In this document: piece after piece, positions 8,494 to 17,663 of the stretch
How the letters are laid out: each line of letters begins with the position of its first letter
How positions within the stretch are numbered: the stretch's first letter is position 1
Made by a program: the position numbers and the translations under genes
From: JALHST01 sp038316335
GTDB lineage: Bacteria > Bacteroidota > Bacteroidia > Flavobacteriales > Flavobacteriaceae
Direction of reading: 5' to 3'
NCBI GenBank assembly: GCA_038316335.1
Contig: JBBQAM010000011.1
Coordinates: forward strand, 21,649-85,648
DNA length: 64,000 nt
Notes under the pieces: model-generated
Databases searched by the model: none
What the model saw: the letters and a program-made list of their open reading frames with translations, nothing else
Told to the model about the DNA's origin: nothing

Positions 8494-9810
8494 CTATTTC
8501 TTGGTATAGATAATCCGAAATAGGCTTCCTCCTTGGTCATCGGAAACATACAATGAACCGTCCGGACCTTGTGCCAAACCCGTAGGCCGGTGGGCCGCAT
8601 CATTTGGGGAGAGCACTTCCTGCATCCCGGAAAAGCCATCGGCAAAGACTTCCCAGTCACCGCTTGGCTTCCCATTTGAAAACGGCACGAATGCCACCAT
8701 ATATCCGGCTTGTGGTTCCGGGGCACGATTCCAAGAGCCATGAAAAGCGATAAACGCGCCGTTCCTATAGCGTTCCGGGAACATATCGCCTGTATAGAAA
8801 AGTAAGGCGTTCGGGGCCATATGCCCCGGGAAGGCAACTACGGGATCAATCGCATTTTCGCCCCCCGTCTTTTTACCGTCGCCTCCATATTCAGGAGCCT
8901 GAATCTTCTTTTTCTGTTGCTGGTCGTAATAAATATAGGGCCATCCGGCGTCGTCACCTTCGTCAAGCATATAGAGGGTTTCCGCAGGAAGAATGGCAGA
9001 GGTCTCAACATCATAAAGCTCCGGGAAAAGGGTATTGAGCATATCCCTTCCATGCTGTGTTACGAACAATTTATTCACTTCATGATTCCAATCCAAGCCA
9101 ACCACATTTCTAAGACCGGTGGCAAATCGAACCCCTTCACCATAGGACTGATTCAATTTATCGGTCCTGAAGCGCCAAATACCTCCTGCTGAATCCAGTA
9201 TGGGACACGGCATCATGGCCGGTGAGCCCACCTTTCTATCCTCGACCTGGCATGCGTTCGAATAGGCACCTATATTGACATAAAGATTACCCGAACCATC
9301 TGCGGTAAGTGATTTGGATTCGTGTGCTCTTCTTGCTATCAATCCAGTTACCAAGGTATCGGGCATCGTTGGGTTTTTTACCTTTCCGTTGGCATCCATG
9401 GTATATCCAAAAACTTGTTCGTCCGAAGAAGCGTACAAGTGGTCATCTACAATGCAGATACCAGTACCCCCATAATCACCAAATCCTTCTTTGATATCGG
9501 TGATTCCATCCCCATCGGTATCCTCCAGATAAAGGATTCCTTGTCCCTTCACGGGCTCCCGTAATTTGATATAAATACCCCCTTGGCTGTTCACGGCGAT
9601 ATGACGTGGTTTTCCAAGGGATTCGGCAACCTGAATTGCCCCGAAACCCTCTGGTAGCTTTAGGCCGGCATTATCTGGGCTGGGTACTAAAACCGAACCT
9701 GATTCCATAGTTTTAGGCTCCTCTTTGCACCCGGTAACAAAAAAAGCGGCCAAGCACCCACAAATACATAATTTTCGAATGTGGCCGGTTGCAATTGATT
9801 GTAAGTTCAT
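8494..9810 (-). CDS. PQQ-dependent sugar dehydrogenase family lipoprotein
   Basis: A predicted six-bladed beta-propeller of 438 residues in the glucose/sorbosone dehydrogenase family, which oxidises aldoses to lactones with pyrroloquinoline quinone. Supporting motifs include FATGLRNVVGLDWNH, FVTQHGRD, WPYIYYD, FHGSWNRAPE and the closing RPTGLAQGPDGSLYVSDDQG. A lipobox with C28 (FFVTGC) indicates export and lipid anchoring. The gene is followed after three bases by the cytochrome c gene, a plausible electron acceptor. Whether the organism makes PQQ cannot be seen here, since no pqq gene is in the window. The exact sugar is unknown. Confidence 0.87.
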   Translation of the reverse strand: MNLQSIATGHIRKLCICGCLAAFFVTGCKEEPKTMESGSVLVPSPDNAGLKLPEGFGAIQVAESLGKPRHIAVNSQGGIYIKLREPVKGQGILYLEDTDGDGITDIKEGFGDYGGTGICIVDDHLYASSDEQVFGYTMDANGKVKNPTMPDTLVTGLIARRAHESKSLTADGSGNLYVNIGAYSNACQVEDRKVGSPAMMPCPILDSAGGIWRFRTDKLNQSYGEGVRFATGLRNVVGLDWNHEVNKLFVTQHGRDMLNTLFPELYDVETSAILPAETLYMLDEGDDAGWPYIYYDQQQKKKIQAPEYGGDGKKTGGENAIDPVVAFPGHMAPNALLFYTGDMFPERYRNGAFIAFHGSWNRAPEPQAGYMVAFVPFSNGKPSGDWEVFADGFSGMQEVLSPNDAAHRPTGLAQGPDGSLYVSDDQGGSLFRIIYTKK

Positions 9811-9835
9811 GATTCAGTCATTTATGGATTTAAGA

Positions 9836-10597
9836 TTACATCGGATTTAAAAAGATTTTCCGAATATTCGACACGGTGTCGGCATATTCCTGCATAGCAC
9901 TCATTCGCTTCCATTCAGGATGTTCGCCAAAACGTTTCCAGTTGGCATCATGTTCGTCCATATCCTTGAAATTAATCATATAGGTCAAACACGGTCGGTA
10001 GGGCCCGATAATCATCTCGCCGAAAAATACGGGGTGCAATCCTGTATTCAGGAAGATGTCGATTTCCCCATCATTGAACATCTTTATCTTGCGACGAACG
10101 GCATCCTCGCTGTATCCTTCGTACGTGCGCAATTCAAATAAGGAAGCACCATCAATGGGATCCATCATATTGGGCATGCCATCAAAAGCCGATAACAAGG
10201 AAGATGAATACCTATTATACAAGGTTTGGGCCGGAGTGAGTGCATTATATTCCGAGGCCGCATTAACATACACCTCATCACTATTCAAATCATGGGCCTT
10301 TAGAAAAGTTGCTGCATTGGGATATGCAATCATATACCAGAGTTTTGTTGGATCTGAATTTCCCATTTCCCCAAAAAGCATAAATTTCCGCGCGCCAATC
10401 CGAAGTAATGCCGGGCCCAATATTGTTTTTAGATAGTCCTTTAAAAGTTGTTGGTCACCCCCAAACTTGACCTCATACGCCCTTAATTCGTAGAGTTCTT
10501 TTGTTTCATCTTTACCAAGGTCGGAGACATTACTATAGGTGGCCAAGGGAATGGCACTCGCTGCCATTGCAGAATACATAAACTTTCTTCTTTTCAT
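9836..10597 (-). CDS. NIPSNAP family protein with Tat-type signal
   Basis: A 253-residue protein with two ferredoxin-like NIPSNAP repeats: one starting YELRAYEVKFG near residue 35 and a second starting FELRTYEGYSED near residue 149. The N-terminus KRRKFMYSAMAASAIPLA has the twin-arginine pattern RRxFM followed by a hydrophobic segment, so it is probably exported folded. NIPSNAP proteins are found in many catabolic clusters of Bacteroidetes but their chemical role is not established. It is the first gene of the minus-strand run NIPSNAP, sugar dehydrogenase, cytochrome, aldo/keto reductase, with gaps of 25, 3 and 31 bases. Confidence 0.85.
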   Translation of the reverse strand: MKRRKFMYSAMAASAIPLATYSNVSDLGKDETKELYELRAYEVKFGGDQQLLKDYLKTILGPALLRIGARKFMLFGEMGNSDPTKLWYMIAYPNAATFLKAHDLNSDEVYVNAASEYNALTPAQTLYNRYSSSLLSAFDGMPNMMDPIDGASLFELRTYEGYSEDAVRRKIKMFNDGEIDIFLNTGLHPVFFGEMIIGPYRPCLTYMINFKDMDEHDANWKRFGEHPEWKRMSAMQEYADTVSNIRKIFLNPM

Positions 10598-10917
10598 AGT
10601 AAATAGTTGATCGTAGCGATTATAATCGGGATAAATTAATCATTTAAAGCCAAGTAAACAATACTTTTTCAAAATGCCTTCACAAAAAAAGTACATCAAA
10701 CAATTCACTAAAATTTAATCCTAATTTTCACAAGCCCTGTTTTGAATACTCATAAATCCTTACATTGTAGTCCCTCTGTGAAAACGATTTGAACCAGTAT
10801 CCTAAAGAAATGCTACCATTTCAATTACACGATTACCGAAAGCAATTTTAACCGGGGCTTTGAAAGAATAGAAAATTGGGCCTTGCAGTCATCTATAAAG
10901 GGAAATTACAATAAAAT
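10598..10917. other. Divergent intergenic region, no gene seen
   Basis: This 320-base AT-rich spacer separates the minus-strand NIPSNAP operon from the plus-strand lactonase gene, so it should contain two divergent promoters. I found no perfect TTTG-19-TAnnTTTG promoter on either strand and no convincing operator palindrome or small gene. Confidence 0.4.
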
Positions 10918-12051
10918 ATGAATCTAATAGCTATGAAAATCTTGATTATAAGCGTAATGGCAATGTGCTTGTTAAATGTAAAAGGTCCTTATTCTGAGGC
11001 ACCCAAGGCTACTTCCGATGTTTCTTTTTATGTGGGCACTTATACCAATCTGGAAAGCAAGGGTATTTATAGATATCTTCTTCAAAAAGACGGCACCCTT
11101 AAAAATGCAGGGCTAATCGCTAAGGCAGACAACCCATCATTTTTAGCGAAAAGTCCCAGTCATAAATTCTTGGTGGCCGTAAATGAAATGAGCAATGCCA
11201 ATGGGGTCGGCTATGTGACATCGTATGACATTGAAGGTGATCGATTAAAATTGATCAACCAACAATCATCGGGCGGTTCCTATCCTTGTTTTGTTACAAT
11301 CGATAGTATGGGCTATGTCATGACCGCGAATTATGGAGATGGCACGATAGGCTTGTTAAAACTTAACGAAGAAGGAGAATTGTCAGACCTATTGGATTTG
11401 CAACACCATGTAGGCAACGGAACAACACCCAGACAAGAAGGCCCGCATGCCCATTCGGTTTGGCCTGGGACTATCGGCGCACCAATAATAACTGTAGATC
11501 TGGGCACCAACGAACTTTGGTTTTCGCTGATCGATCCCAATAAACAAAAAATGGTACCAACGCCCCCATATAAATTGGCCATGCCTTCAGGTGCAGGTCC
11601 CAGGCATATGGCATTTTACCCAAAGGGTCCGTGGGCCTACGTTCTCAATGAATTGTCTTCTACGGTCACCCAAATAGAAAAAACAGCACCCCTTAAATAC
11701 GCTGTGGGGGCGTCGGTAGCAACCTTGCCAGTTGACTATCATGGTGAGAATTCAGCTGCGGATATACATATTTCCTCTGACGGCAAATTTTTATATGCCT
11801 CGAACCGTGGACATGACAGTATCGTCATTTATAAAGTGAGTCCTATAGATGGTACTTTGACCTTAGTGGGCTATGAATCGACCCATGGCAAAACTCCCCG
11901 CAATTTTTCCTTATCCCCTGATGAAAACTTTTTAGTAGTTGCCAATCAAGAAACAAACACAATTGTATCCTTTCGGCGCGATAGAAACAAAGGAACTTTG
12001 AAATTTAAGGATCAGGTGGCCGCACCTTCGCCGGTCTGTATCTTGTTTTAG
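10918..12051 (+). CDS. Exported beta-propeller lactonase (Pgl-like)
   Basis: A seven-bladed beta-propeller of 377 residues in the lactonase (6-phosphogluconolactonase, Pgl) family. Typical motifs are FYVGTYTN, EGPHAHSVW, VTVDLGTNE-like VDLGTNEL, GAGPRHMAFYP, AADIHISSDGKFLYASNRG and a final SFRRD blade. The N-terminus up to residue 24 is hydrophobic and resembles a signal peptide; an ATG at 10933 would give a slightly cleaner signal start. Because it is exported, the substrate is more likely an unphosphorylated aldonolactone than 6-phosphogluconolactone. It would hydrolyse the product of the divergently encoded sugar dehydrogenase. That link is inference from context. Confidence 0.85.
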   Translation: MNLIAMKILIISVMAMCLLNVKGPYSEAPKATSDVSFYVGTYTNLESKGIYRYLLQKDGTLKNAGLIAKADNPSFLAKSPSHKFLVAVNEMSNANGVGYVTSYDIEGDRLKLINQQSSGGSYPCFVTIDSMGYVMTANYGDGTIGLLKLNEEGELSDLLDLQHHVGNGTTPRQEGPHAHSVWPGTIGAPIITVDLGTNELWFSLIDPNKQKMVPTPPYKLAMPSGAGPRHMAFYPKGPWAYVLNELSSTVTQIEKTAPLKYAVGASVATLPVDYHGENSAADIHISSDGKFLYASNRGHDSIVIYKVSPIDGTLTLVGYESTHGKTPRNFSLSPDENFLVVANQETNTIVSFRRDRNKGTLKFKDQVAAPSPVCILF

Positions 12052-12255
12052 GAAGCATCGAAGAAAAACGTAAAGTAGTAACATGAGTATGACCCTATCT
12101 GCATTAGCCCCAAAGAAGATAGCTTATGTAAAAATACGCGGCAAGTGAGCCAAGGACCGGGCATTTCGGCACCTATTAAGAATTAATTGGATTTTAATTG
12201 ATTACACTACTTGATTTCAAAGGTTTGGTCGGGAAACACGCTAAAATTTAAACGA

Positions 12256-13773
12256 ATGAAACCGAAGGCAACACTGTATCTCCTCTTTATAGGATTTTCC
12301 TTCTCCCTTGCTGGTCAAAACATCAAACCTGTTACCCAGAATGCCAGCCAGGAAGCGACCGCGCTTTTAGAATTACTGTATCGTATTGGTGGTACACATG
12401 TCTTATCAGGGCAGCATAATTTTCCGGTAGCGAGGGCACGAAATTCAGAGTTCGCCTCCGATTATATTGGCAAGACACCGGTCGTTTGGAGTCAGGACTT
12501 TGGTTTCTCGGTTGCTGATGATAAGGATTCCTATTTGTCTAGGCCGGCAATTGTTGATGAGGCTATAAAACAATACAAAAAAGGAGCCATTATTACACTT
12601 TGTTGGCATGCGGTACCACCCACCGCAGATGAGCCCATCACCTTTCAACCATTGCCAGGATCTGATTCGACGGCACTTGCCAGTGTACAAGGCAAACTAT
12701 TGGAAAAACAATTCGAGGATATCTTTAAGAAAGGCACTCCTATCTATAAAAAGTGGGTCGCTCAGGTCGATGAAATAGCTATGTACCTCAAACAATTGCA
12801 GGATGCCCATGTGCCCGTTTTATGGCGACCCTATCATGAAATGAATGGCGATTGGTTTTGGTGGGGAGGTCGAACGAAAGGCAAATATACCTCTGATCGC
12901 CTCTACCGACAGCTTTTCGACCGTTTTGTAAAACACCATAAATTAAAGAACCTGGTATGGATGTGGAGTGTTGACAGACCCAGTAAACCCGGAAGGGAAT
13001 TTGAAGGTTTCTACCCGGGCAATGACTATTTAGATGTGGTTTCCTTGGATGTATATGGGAGTGATTTTAATCCCCAATATTACTCAGATCTTAAACTATT
13101 GGCGAAAGGGAAGCCATTGGCGTTAGGAGAAGTAGGCATACCACCCACCTTAAAAGTGTTCGAAAATCAACCCGATTGGACCTTATATGTTATTTGGTCA
13201 GGAATGGCCCGAGACACGCCGAAAGAACAATACGATTCATATCTCAATGATGATCGGGTGCTGTTTCTGGAGGATTTTAGCTATCAAGAAATCGCAAAGC
13301 CACTGCGCGCCGCCTCCAAACTACCCGAATTGTATTTTAAGACTGAAATAGATCTTTCAGGCCTGTGGGTGCTCAATAGTTCTGAAAGTACTATTCAAAC
13401 AAATGGTCATACAAGTACACCCTATAAAATGAACATCGTACAATTTGACGATGCTTTGGCTATCGCGGCTTACACGCTGGTTGAATGGGGAGATGACAAG
13501 GTCGAAAAACAACTTCTCAAAACCAATGGGGTCGAAAACCAATCGGCCGCATTTAGCGCACCGCGTATACAGAAAGCGGTCTGGTCGGCTAGTAATGATA
13601 AATTGACCGTAAATTCATTTACAGAACTTAATTTAGAGGGACGCACCGTTGAACTTAAAGGAGTCGATGTATGGAAAACATCCCAGAAGGGCAAAAAATT
13701 GGTCATTGAAAAAACGTCCGATTCCTTTCAAGGGGGCACTGTGAATTCAACCTTGGTGTACGATAGGCAATAA
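12256..13773 (+). CDS. Secreted GH26 beta-mannanase-type glycoside hydrolase
   Basis: A glycoside hydrolase family 26 protein of about 505 residues. The catalytic acid/base is E195 in WRPYHEMNGDWFWWG and the nucleophile is E292 in ALGEVGIP. Family members cleave beta-mannans or mixed-linkage glucans and xylans; mannanase is the commonest activity. The ATG at 12256 was chosen because it gives a clean signal peptide (KATLYLLFIGFSFSLAG); an upstream in-frame ATG at 12211 would put 15 polar residues before it. Residues after about 365 form a separate beta-rich C-terminal domain of unknown function. No T9SS sorting domain is visible, so it is probably periplasmic or surface-retained. Confidence 0.87.
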   Translation: MKPKATLYLLFIGFSFSLAGQNIKPVTQNASQEATALLELLYRIGGTHVLSGQHNFPVARARNSEFASDYIGKTPVVWSQDFGFSVADDKDSYLSRPAIVDEAIKQYKKGAIITLCWHAVPPTADEPITFQPLPGSDSTALASVQGKLLEKQFEDIFKKGTPIYKKWVAQVDEIAMYLKQLQDAHVPVLWRPYHEMNGDWFWWGGRTKGKYTSDRLYRQLFDRFVKHHKLKNLVWMWSVDRPSKPGREFEGFYPGNDYLDVVSLDVYGSDFNPQYYSDLKLLAKGKPLALGEVGIPPTLKVFENQPDWTLYVIWSGMARDTPKEQYDSYLNDDRVLFLEDFSYQEIAKPLRAASKLPELYFKTEIDLSGLWVLNSSESTIQTNGHTSTPYKMNIVQFDDALAIAAYTLVEWGDDKVEKQLLKTNGVENQSAAFSAPRIQKAVWSASNDKLTVNSFTELNLEGRTVELKGVDVWKTSQKGKKLVIEKTSDSFQGGTVNSTLVYDRQ

Positions 13774-13820
13774 TCCCTAAAGATAGGTTACTTTTAATTG
13801 AATTTTAAATACGCACAGTT

Positions 13821-14771
13821 TTGAATAAGACGACCAGAAGGGACTTTATAAAGAAAACCGCCCTTACATCAATGGCAATTCCATTTATGACACCTTCCAT
13901 TCAAGCAAAGGTCCTAGAAGGCCAAAATAATTTGCTGCCCGTGCATATTTTTTCAAAACACCTTCAATTTTTGGATTATCAGGAGGCGGGAAAAACAGCT
14001 GCAGCACTTGGCTTTGCCGGCATTGACCTTACCGTCAGACCGAATGGCCATGTTCTTCCGGAACGGGTGAAAGAAGATTTACCGAAAGCCCTCGAGGCTA
14101 TAAAAAAGGGTGGTTCACAATGCAAGCTCATGACAACGGCCGTTGAAAGTATCGGCAATGAATCGGATAGAAATGTGATACGTACTGCTGCAGCATTGGG
14201 CATTACGCATTACCGCTCCAACTGGTTCGACTATAACGCCAGGGAAGCTATGCAAGATTCTATTCGGCATTTTACCAAAGAAGTTGAAGACCTTTCCCAT
14301 TTTAATAAAAATAACGGCATTATCGGATGCTACCAAAACCATGCAGGGACCAAGATCGGGGCTTCCCTATGGGAAGTAGCTCAATTATTGCAAACTGCTG
14401 ATCCAGCGTATTTCGGAGTACAATATGACATACGCCATGCCACGGTAGAAGGTGGTTTATCATGGGAAAATGGGCTTAGACTCATCAAGGACCAAATTAA
14501 GACCATTGTGCTCAAGGATTTTAAATGGGAGCAGGTGAATGGAAAATGGACAACCGTGAATACACCAATCGGAGCTGGAATGGTAAATTTTACCAACTAT
14601 TTTGGCCTTTTAAAAAAATATCAAATCAATGTCCCCGTGATATTGCATATGGAGTATGCATTGGGAGGGGCGGAATCTGGCGCTAACATATTGAGCTTGC
14701 CTAAAGAACAGGTCTTTAAGGCCATGCGGTCGGATGTTCAGGCGGTCCAAAGACTTTGGGCCATGTCTTAA
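13821..14771 (+). CDS. Tat-exported sugar isomerase/epimerase-like TIM barrel
   Basis: A 316-residue protein of the xylose isomerase-like TIM-barrel family (sugar phosphate isomerase/epimerase). The N-terminus has a twin-arginine motif T-R-R-D-F-I-K followed by a hydrophobic segment ending near SIQAKV, so it is probably exported. The start is TTG at 13821: there is a stop codon upstream in frame at 13806 and no ATG before the twin-arginine motif, and starting at the next methionine would delete it. Barrel signature residues include D and H near QYDIRHATVEGG and a metal-type carboxylate in HMEYALGG. Such proteins act on hexoses or keto-sugars in Bacteroidetes clusters. The substrate is unknown. 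Confidence 0.82.
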   Translation: MNKTTRRDFIKKTALTSMAIPFMTPSIQAKVLEGQNNLLPVHIFSKHLQFLDYQEAGKTAAALGFAGIDLTVRPNGHVLPERVKEDLPKALEAIKKGGSQCKLMTTAVESIGNESDRNVIRTAAALGITHYRSNWFDYNAREAMQDSIRHFTKEVEDLSHFNKNNGIIGCYQNHAGTKIGASLWEVAQLLQTADPAYFGVQYDIRHATVEGGLSWENGLRLIKDQIKTIVLKDFKWEQVNGKWTTVNTPIGAGMVNFTNYFGLLKKYQINVPVILHMEYALGGAESGANILSLPKEQVFKAMRSDVQAVQRLWAMS

Positions 14772-14874
14772 GCATAAAACAAACGCCCAGTGACTCGAAG
14801 GGATTCCTAGAAAATTGAAAAGAAAAAACGTATGACATTCCCTTTCGTAGGGTTTTCATCGAATCATTAGTTTC

Positions 14875-15975
14875 CTAGACCAATTTTGCCTCATTTTGGA
14901 GGGGTGGCTTTCTGTGCCAATACGAGGCCAATATAGAACCCGTTATGTTCATTAAGGGTCCGAATACGGCCGGGGCCAGGCCCATAGTCGCAATCTTACC
15001 CAACGAATTGGCAATCCCCGAGGCAAGGCCGCCGTTTTGCATCCCTACCTCGATCGCAATTGTGCGGGCGTCCTGTTCAGAAAGCCGAAATATACGGGCA
15101 TACCAATACCCAAGAAAATAACCGAACACATTGTGCACAAACACCAACAACATCAAGATACCCCCTATTTCCAAAAGGCTATCCCTACCGGCAGCTGTTA
15201 TGATGGTAATGACTACCCCGATTCCCAGCATCGATAAAATGGGCATCCGTTTGTTCATCCAGTGTGCCCTTTCCCCTAACAGTTTATTGAAAAGCAATCC
15301 GGCTCCTATAGGCAACAGTATCATTTTAACGATGCTCCACATCATCGTCAGCACATCGATTTCAACAAATTGCCCAGCCAATAATTTCATGAGCAAGGGG
15401 GTCACAAAAGGGGCAAGTAGGGTAGAGATCGAGGTAATGGTAATCGATAACGCCAAATTGGCCTTGGCTAAATAGGCCATGACATTGGAGGCAACCCCAC
15501 TTGGGGAACATCCTATTAGAACGATCCCAGCCGCAATTTCAGGGGGGAAATTACTCATTTCGGCCAAAATAAACCCCATTATGGGCATAATCCCCAATTG
15601 GGCCGTGACTCCCACAAAAACACCTCTAGGAGATTTTAAGATACCTGAAAAATCCTTGATGCTCATGGCCGTACCCATCCCGAACATAATGATCTGAATA
15701 AGGGGAATGATGAGTCCGGTTAGCTTAAAATCACCGATTTGCATAAAATATTGGGGGAAGTAAAGGGCCATGGTGACTCCTGCAAAAATCATCGTCGTGA
15801 ATACAAATCCGTTGAGTGCCTTATAGCCGCTAAACCCAAGGGCCAATGCGAAAAAAAAAGCAATGCAAAGCGGTCCTGCTTGTTCTAAATTGCCCATTAA
15901 TATCATACCCAAAATGATGACTGCCAACAAGAAGGAAATTCCCAAGGAAATAGAAAAAATAGTTATTTTTTTCAA
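14875..15975 (-). CDS. BASS-family sodium symporter
   Basis: A membrane transporter of 366 residues in the bile acid:sodium symporter (BASS) family, with about ten hydrophobic helices. The unwound-helix motif GCSPSGVASNVMAYLAKAN and the partner motif EVGMQNGGLA correspond to the crossing helices that bind sodium. Characterised BASS proteins carry bile acids, pantothenate, pyruvate or other 2-oxoacids and glycolate. The start is TTG (15973-15975); an in-frame stop lies upstream and no ATG is available. It is the last gene of the enolase/RraA/NTF2 run, so import of an acid made by those enzymes is the attractive idea, but the substrate is not visible from sequence. Confidence 0.85.
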   Translation of the reverse strand: MKKITIFSISLGISFLLAVIILGMILMGNLEQAGPLCIAFFFALALGFSGYKALNGFVFTTMIFAGVTMALYFPQYFMQIGDFKLTGLIIPLIQIIMFGMGTAMSIKDFSGILKSPRGVFVGVTAQLGIMPIMGFILAEMSNFPPEIAAGIVLIGCSPSGVASNVMAYLAKANLALSITITSISTLLAPFVTPLLMKLLAGQFVEIDVLTMMWSIVKMILLPIGAGLLFNKLLGERAHWMNKRMPILSMLGIGVVITIITAAGRDSLLEIGGILMLLVFVHNVFGYFLGYWYARIFRLSEQDARTIAIEVGMQNGGLASGIANSLGKIATMGLAPAVFGPLMNITGSILASYWHRKPPLQNEAKLV

Positions 15976-16040
15976 AATTACAATTGGTTTGGTTATGGAT
16001 TTATTCTATAAAAGGGTTGCTTTTGCAATGCCATACTATT

Positions 16041-16508
16041 TTACAATCTGTAGGCCTGACGTGCCAAGAGTCTCCAATGATCTTCATGTTTTTTCAGGAC
16101 CAACATACTACCGATCCTAATGGTAAGGGGTTCTCCTTCATTTGTAGCCTCGCAATTGAAAATATGTCGCACCACCGCCATATCACCAACAATAAAGATG
16201 GTTTGCCCAGTTGGAGCGATTTTTATAAAATCAAAAGGTCCTTCGACTACTTCATTAATGAATTCGCTTTTCGTTTGAATTCTACCGCTTGAATGCCCAT
16301 AGGTTAGTCCGGTCATCGTCAATTCGTCCAAAGCGGCAGCATCCCGGTCCACCATGGCTTTGCTTAGCGCATCAACTACTATGGCTACTTCGGTGGTATC
16401 TGCAACCTTTTCCATGTATTTGTCCCTACTTTGTGCCGTAAGACCCAATCCACTCAAAGTACAAACTAGTAAACTACACCATACGATTTTCATATCAAGC
16501 ATTTTCAT
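16041..16508 (-). CDS. Exported NTF2-like (SnoaL/DUF4440) protein
   Basis: A 155-residue protein with a signal peptide ending near LGLTAQ (about residue 26) followed by one NTF2-like cone-shaped domain of the DUF4440 type. The helical start VAIVVDALSKAMVDRDAAAL and the strand VVRHIFNCEA are typical. The family includes isomerases, hydrolases and pure binding proteins, so an activity cannot be assigned. It sits between the RraA-like gene and the BASS transporter on the same strand with gaps of 160 and 65 bases, and is probably part of that transcription unit. Confidence 0.8.
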   Translation of the reverse strand: MKMLDMKIVWCSLLVCTLSGLGLTAQSRDKYMEKVADTTEVAIVVDALSKAMVDRDAAALDELTMTGLTYGHSSGRIQTKSEFINEVVEGPFDFIKIAPTGQTIFIVGDMAVVRHIFNCEATNEGEPLTIRIGSMLVLKKHEDHWRLLARQAYRL

Positions 16509-16668
16509 TGTTATTTAATACTGAGCTTCATTTTATCGTATCGGAATTTTACTTTCATAAAAGAGTACCTACGGTTAAAATTTTGGGGTCATGCTTCCCA
16601 AATTGAAATTCTAAGGTCTAAAAATAGGGAGCCATACTATAGTGCGTCATACGTAGCAAACTACCCAT

Positions 16669-17613
16669 TTAATTTTTTTGTTCGTTTAAATAATCTTCCA
16701 ACTCTTCGCGCGTCATCGGCAGTTTATCATTTGGGTATTTCGCTATCCAATTCCTAAAATCGGTATTGATATCATCCGTCCATCGTGTATCGATTTGGCC
16801 GGGGGTATATTTTTTTTCCCTTAGCCTTTGAAATCCAAATTGATCCCTGAGGCCGACTACTTCCGAAGAAAGCACCAATGATTGTACCAAATATGCTGGT
16901 ATAAATACGGTGCCATGCCGATTGGCAAGCACAATATCTCCTGGTAGCACGGTAGCCCTACCGATACGGATCGGCGTATTAATAGCGGTCAGCATCTCCT
17001 CTTGTAGATACGATGGATCGGCCCCTCGATACCACCCGTTAAAGCCCTTTATTTCGAGCAGTCCGGCCACATCACGAACCCCTGCATCAAAAATTACCCC
17101 GTTCCCCGAATTGGCATAAATGGCGTTTCCCAAGTTAGAACCTATAAGCGTGCCATCGACAATACGCCCATAACCATCTGCCACATAAACATCCCCAGGT
17201 CGCAACATCTCGATCGGCCATGAATTGCTTCCTCCGAGGGTATCCCGGTTTTCGTTGCCACCCGTTTGTTTTATCAATTGCTGATAATCAGGTCGCAAGG
17301 GCATATATTGAGCGGTCACGACCCTTCCGGTCATGACACTATCGGGATGCAATATTTCCCAAGTACCTTCATATTGATTATGGTATCCTTTGCCTCGAAG
17401 ATAACCCCATGCCTCTTCAACTTGAATTTTTTTCAGTCTTTTTAGAAGGGCATCCGAAACCCGTGGTCTTCCATCTGGAAATCGATCGCCTTGCCATGAC
17501 GCAGTTAGTTGCTTAATATAGGCTGGCGAGGACCCCACATCTTGGGAAAAGGTGTTAGAAATAAAGCAGATACATAGTACTGCAAAACCCATTCTTGTAT
17601 TCATATCTTTCAT
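16669..17613 (-). CDS. Exported RraA/HMG-aldolase-like protein
   Basis: A protein of about 314 residues with an RraA-type fold. The core motif GVIFDAGVRDVAGL contains the metal/substrate pair R180-D181, preceded by RPGDVYVADGYG. Family members with enzyme activity are class II retro-aldolases for 4-hydroxy-2-oxoacids or oxaloacetate decarboxylases; the E. coli RNase E inhibitor RraA is only one branch. Unusually, an N-terminal signal peptide (GFAVLCICFISNTFSQ) precedes the domain. ATG 17613 gives this signal; a TTG at 17667 overlapping the dehydratase stop is possible but adds a charged extension. The gene directly follows the enolase-superfamily gene, so cleavage of a 2-keto-3-deoxy sugar acid is the likely role by inference. 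Confidence 0.8.
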   Translation of the reverse strand: MKDMNTRMGFAVLCICFISNTFSQDVGSSPAYIKQLTASWQGDRFPDGRPRVSDALLKRLKKIQVEEAWGYLRGKGYHNQYEGTWEILHPDSVMTGRVVTAQYMPLRPDYQQLIKQTGGNENRDTLGGSNSWPIEMLRPGDVYVADGYGRIVDGTLIGSNLGNAIYANSGNGVIFDAGVRDVAGLLEIKGFNGWYRGADPSYLQEEMLTAINTPIRIGRATVLPGDIVLANRHGTVFIPAYLVQSLVLSSEVVGLRDQFGFQRLREKKYTPGQIDTRWTDDINTDFRNWIAKYPNDKLPMTREELEDYLNEQKN

Positions 17614-17663
17614 TTTATTGGTGCTGATTTTAGATACTAATTTTAGGATACGCTCTCGGTATT

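Noticed and set aside
16669..17613. RNase E regulator role for the RraA-like protein
   Set aside because: The signal peptide and neighbourhood of sugar-acid enzymes fit an aldolase-type role better; the RNA-regulator role belongs to a different branch.
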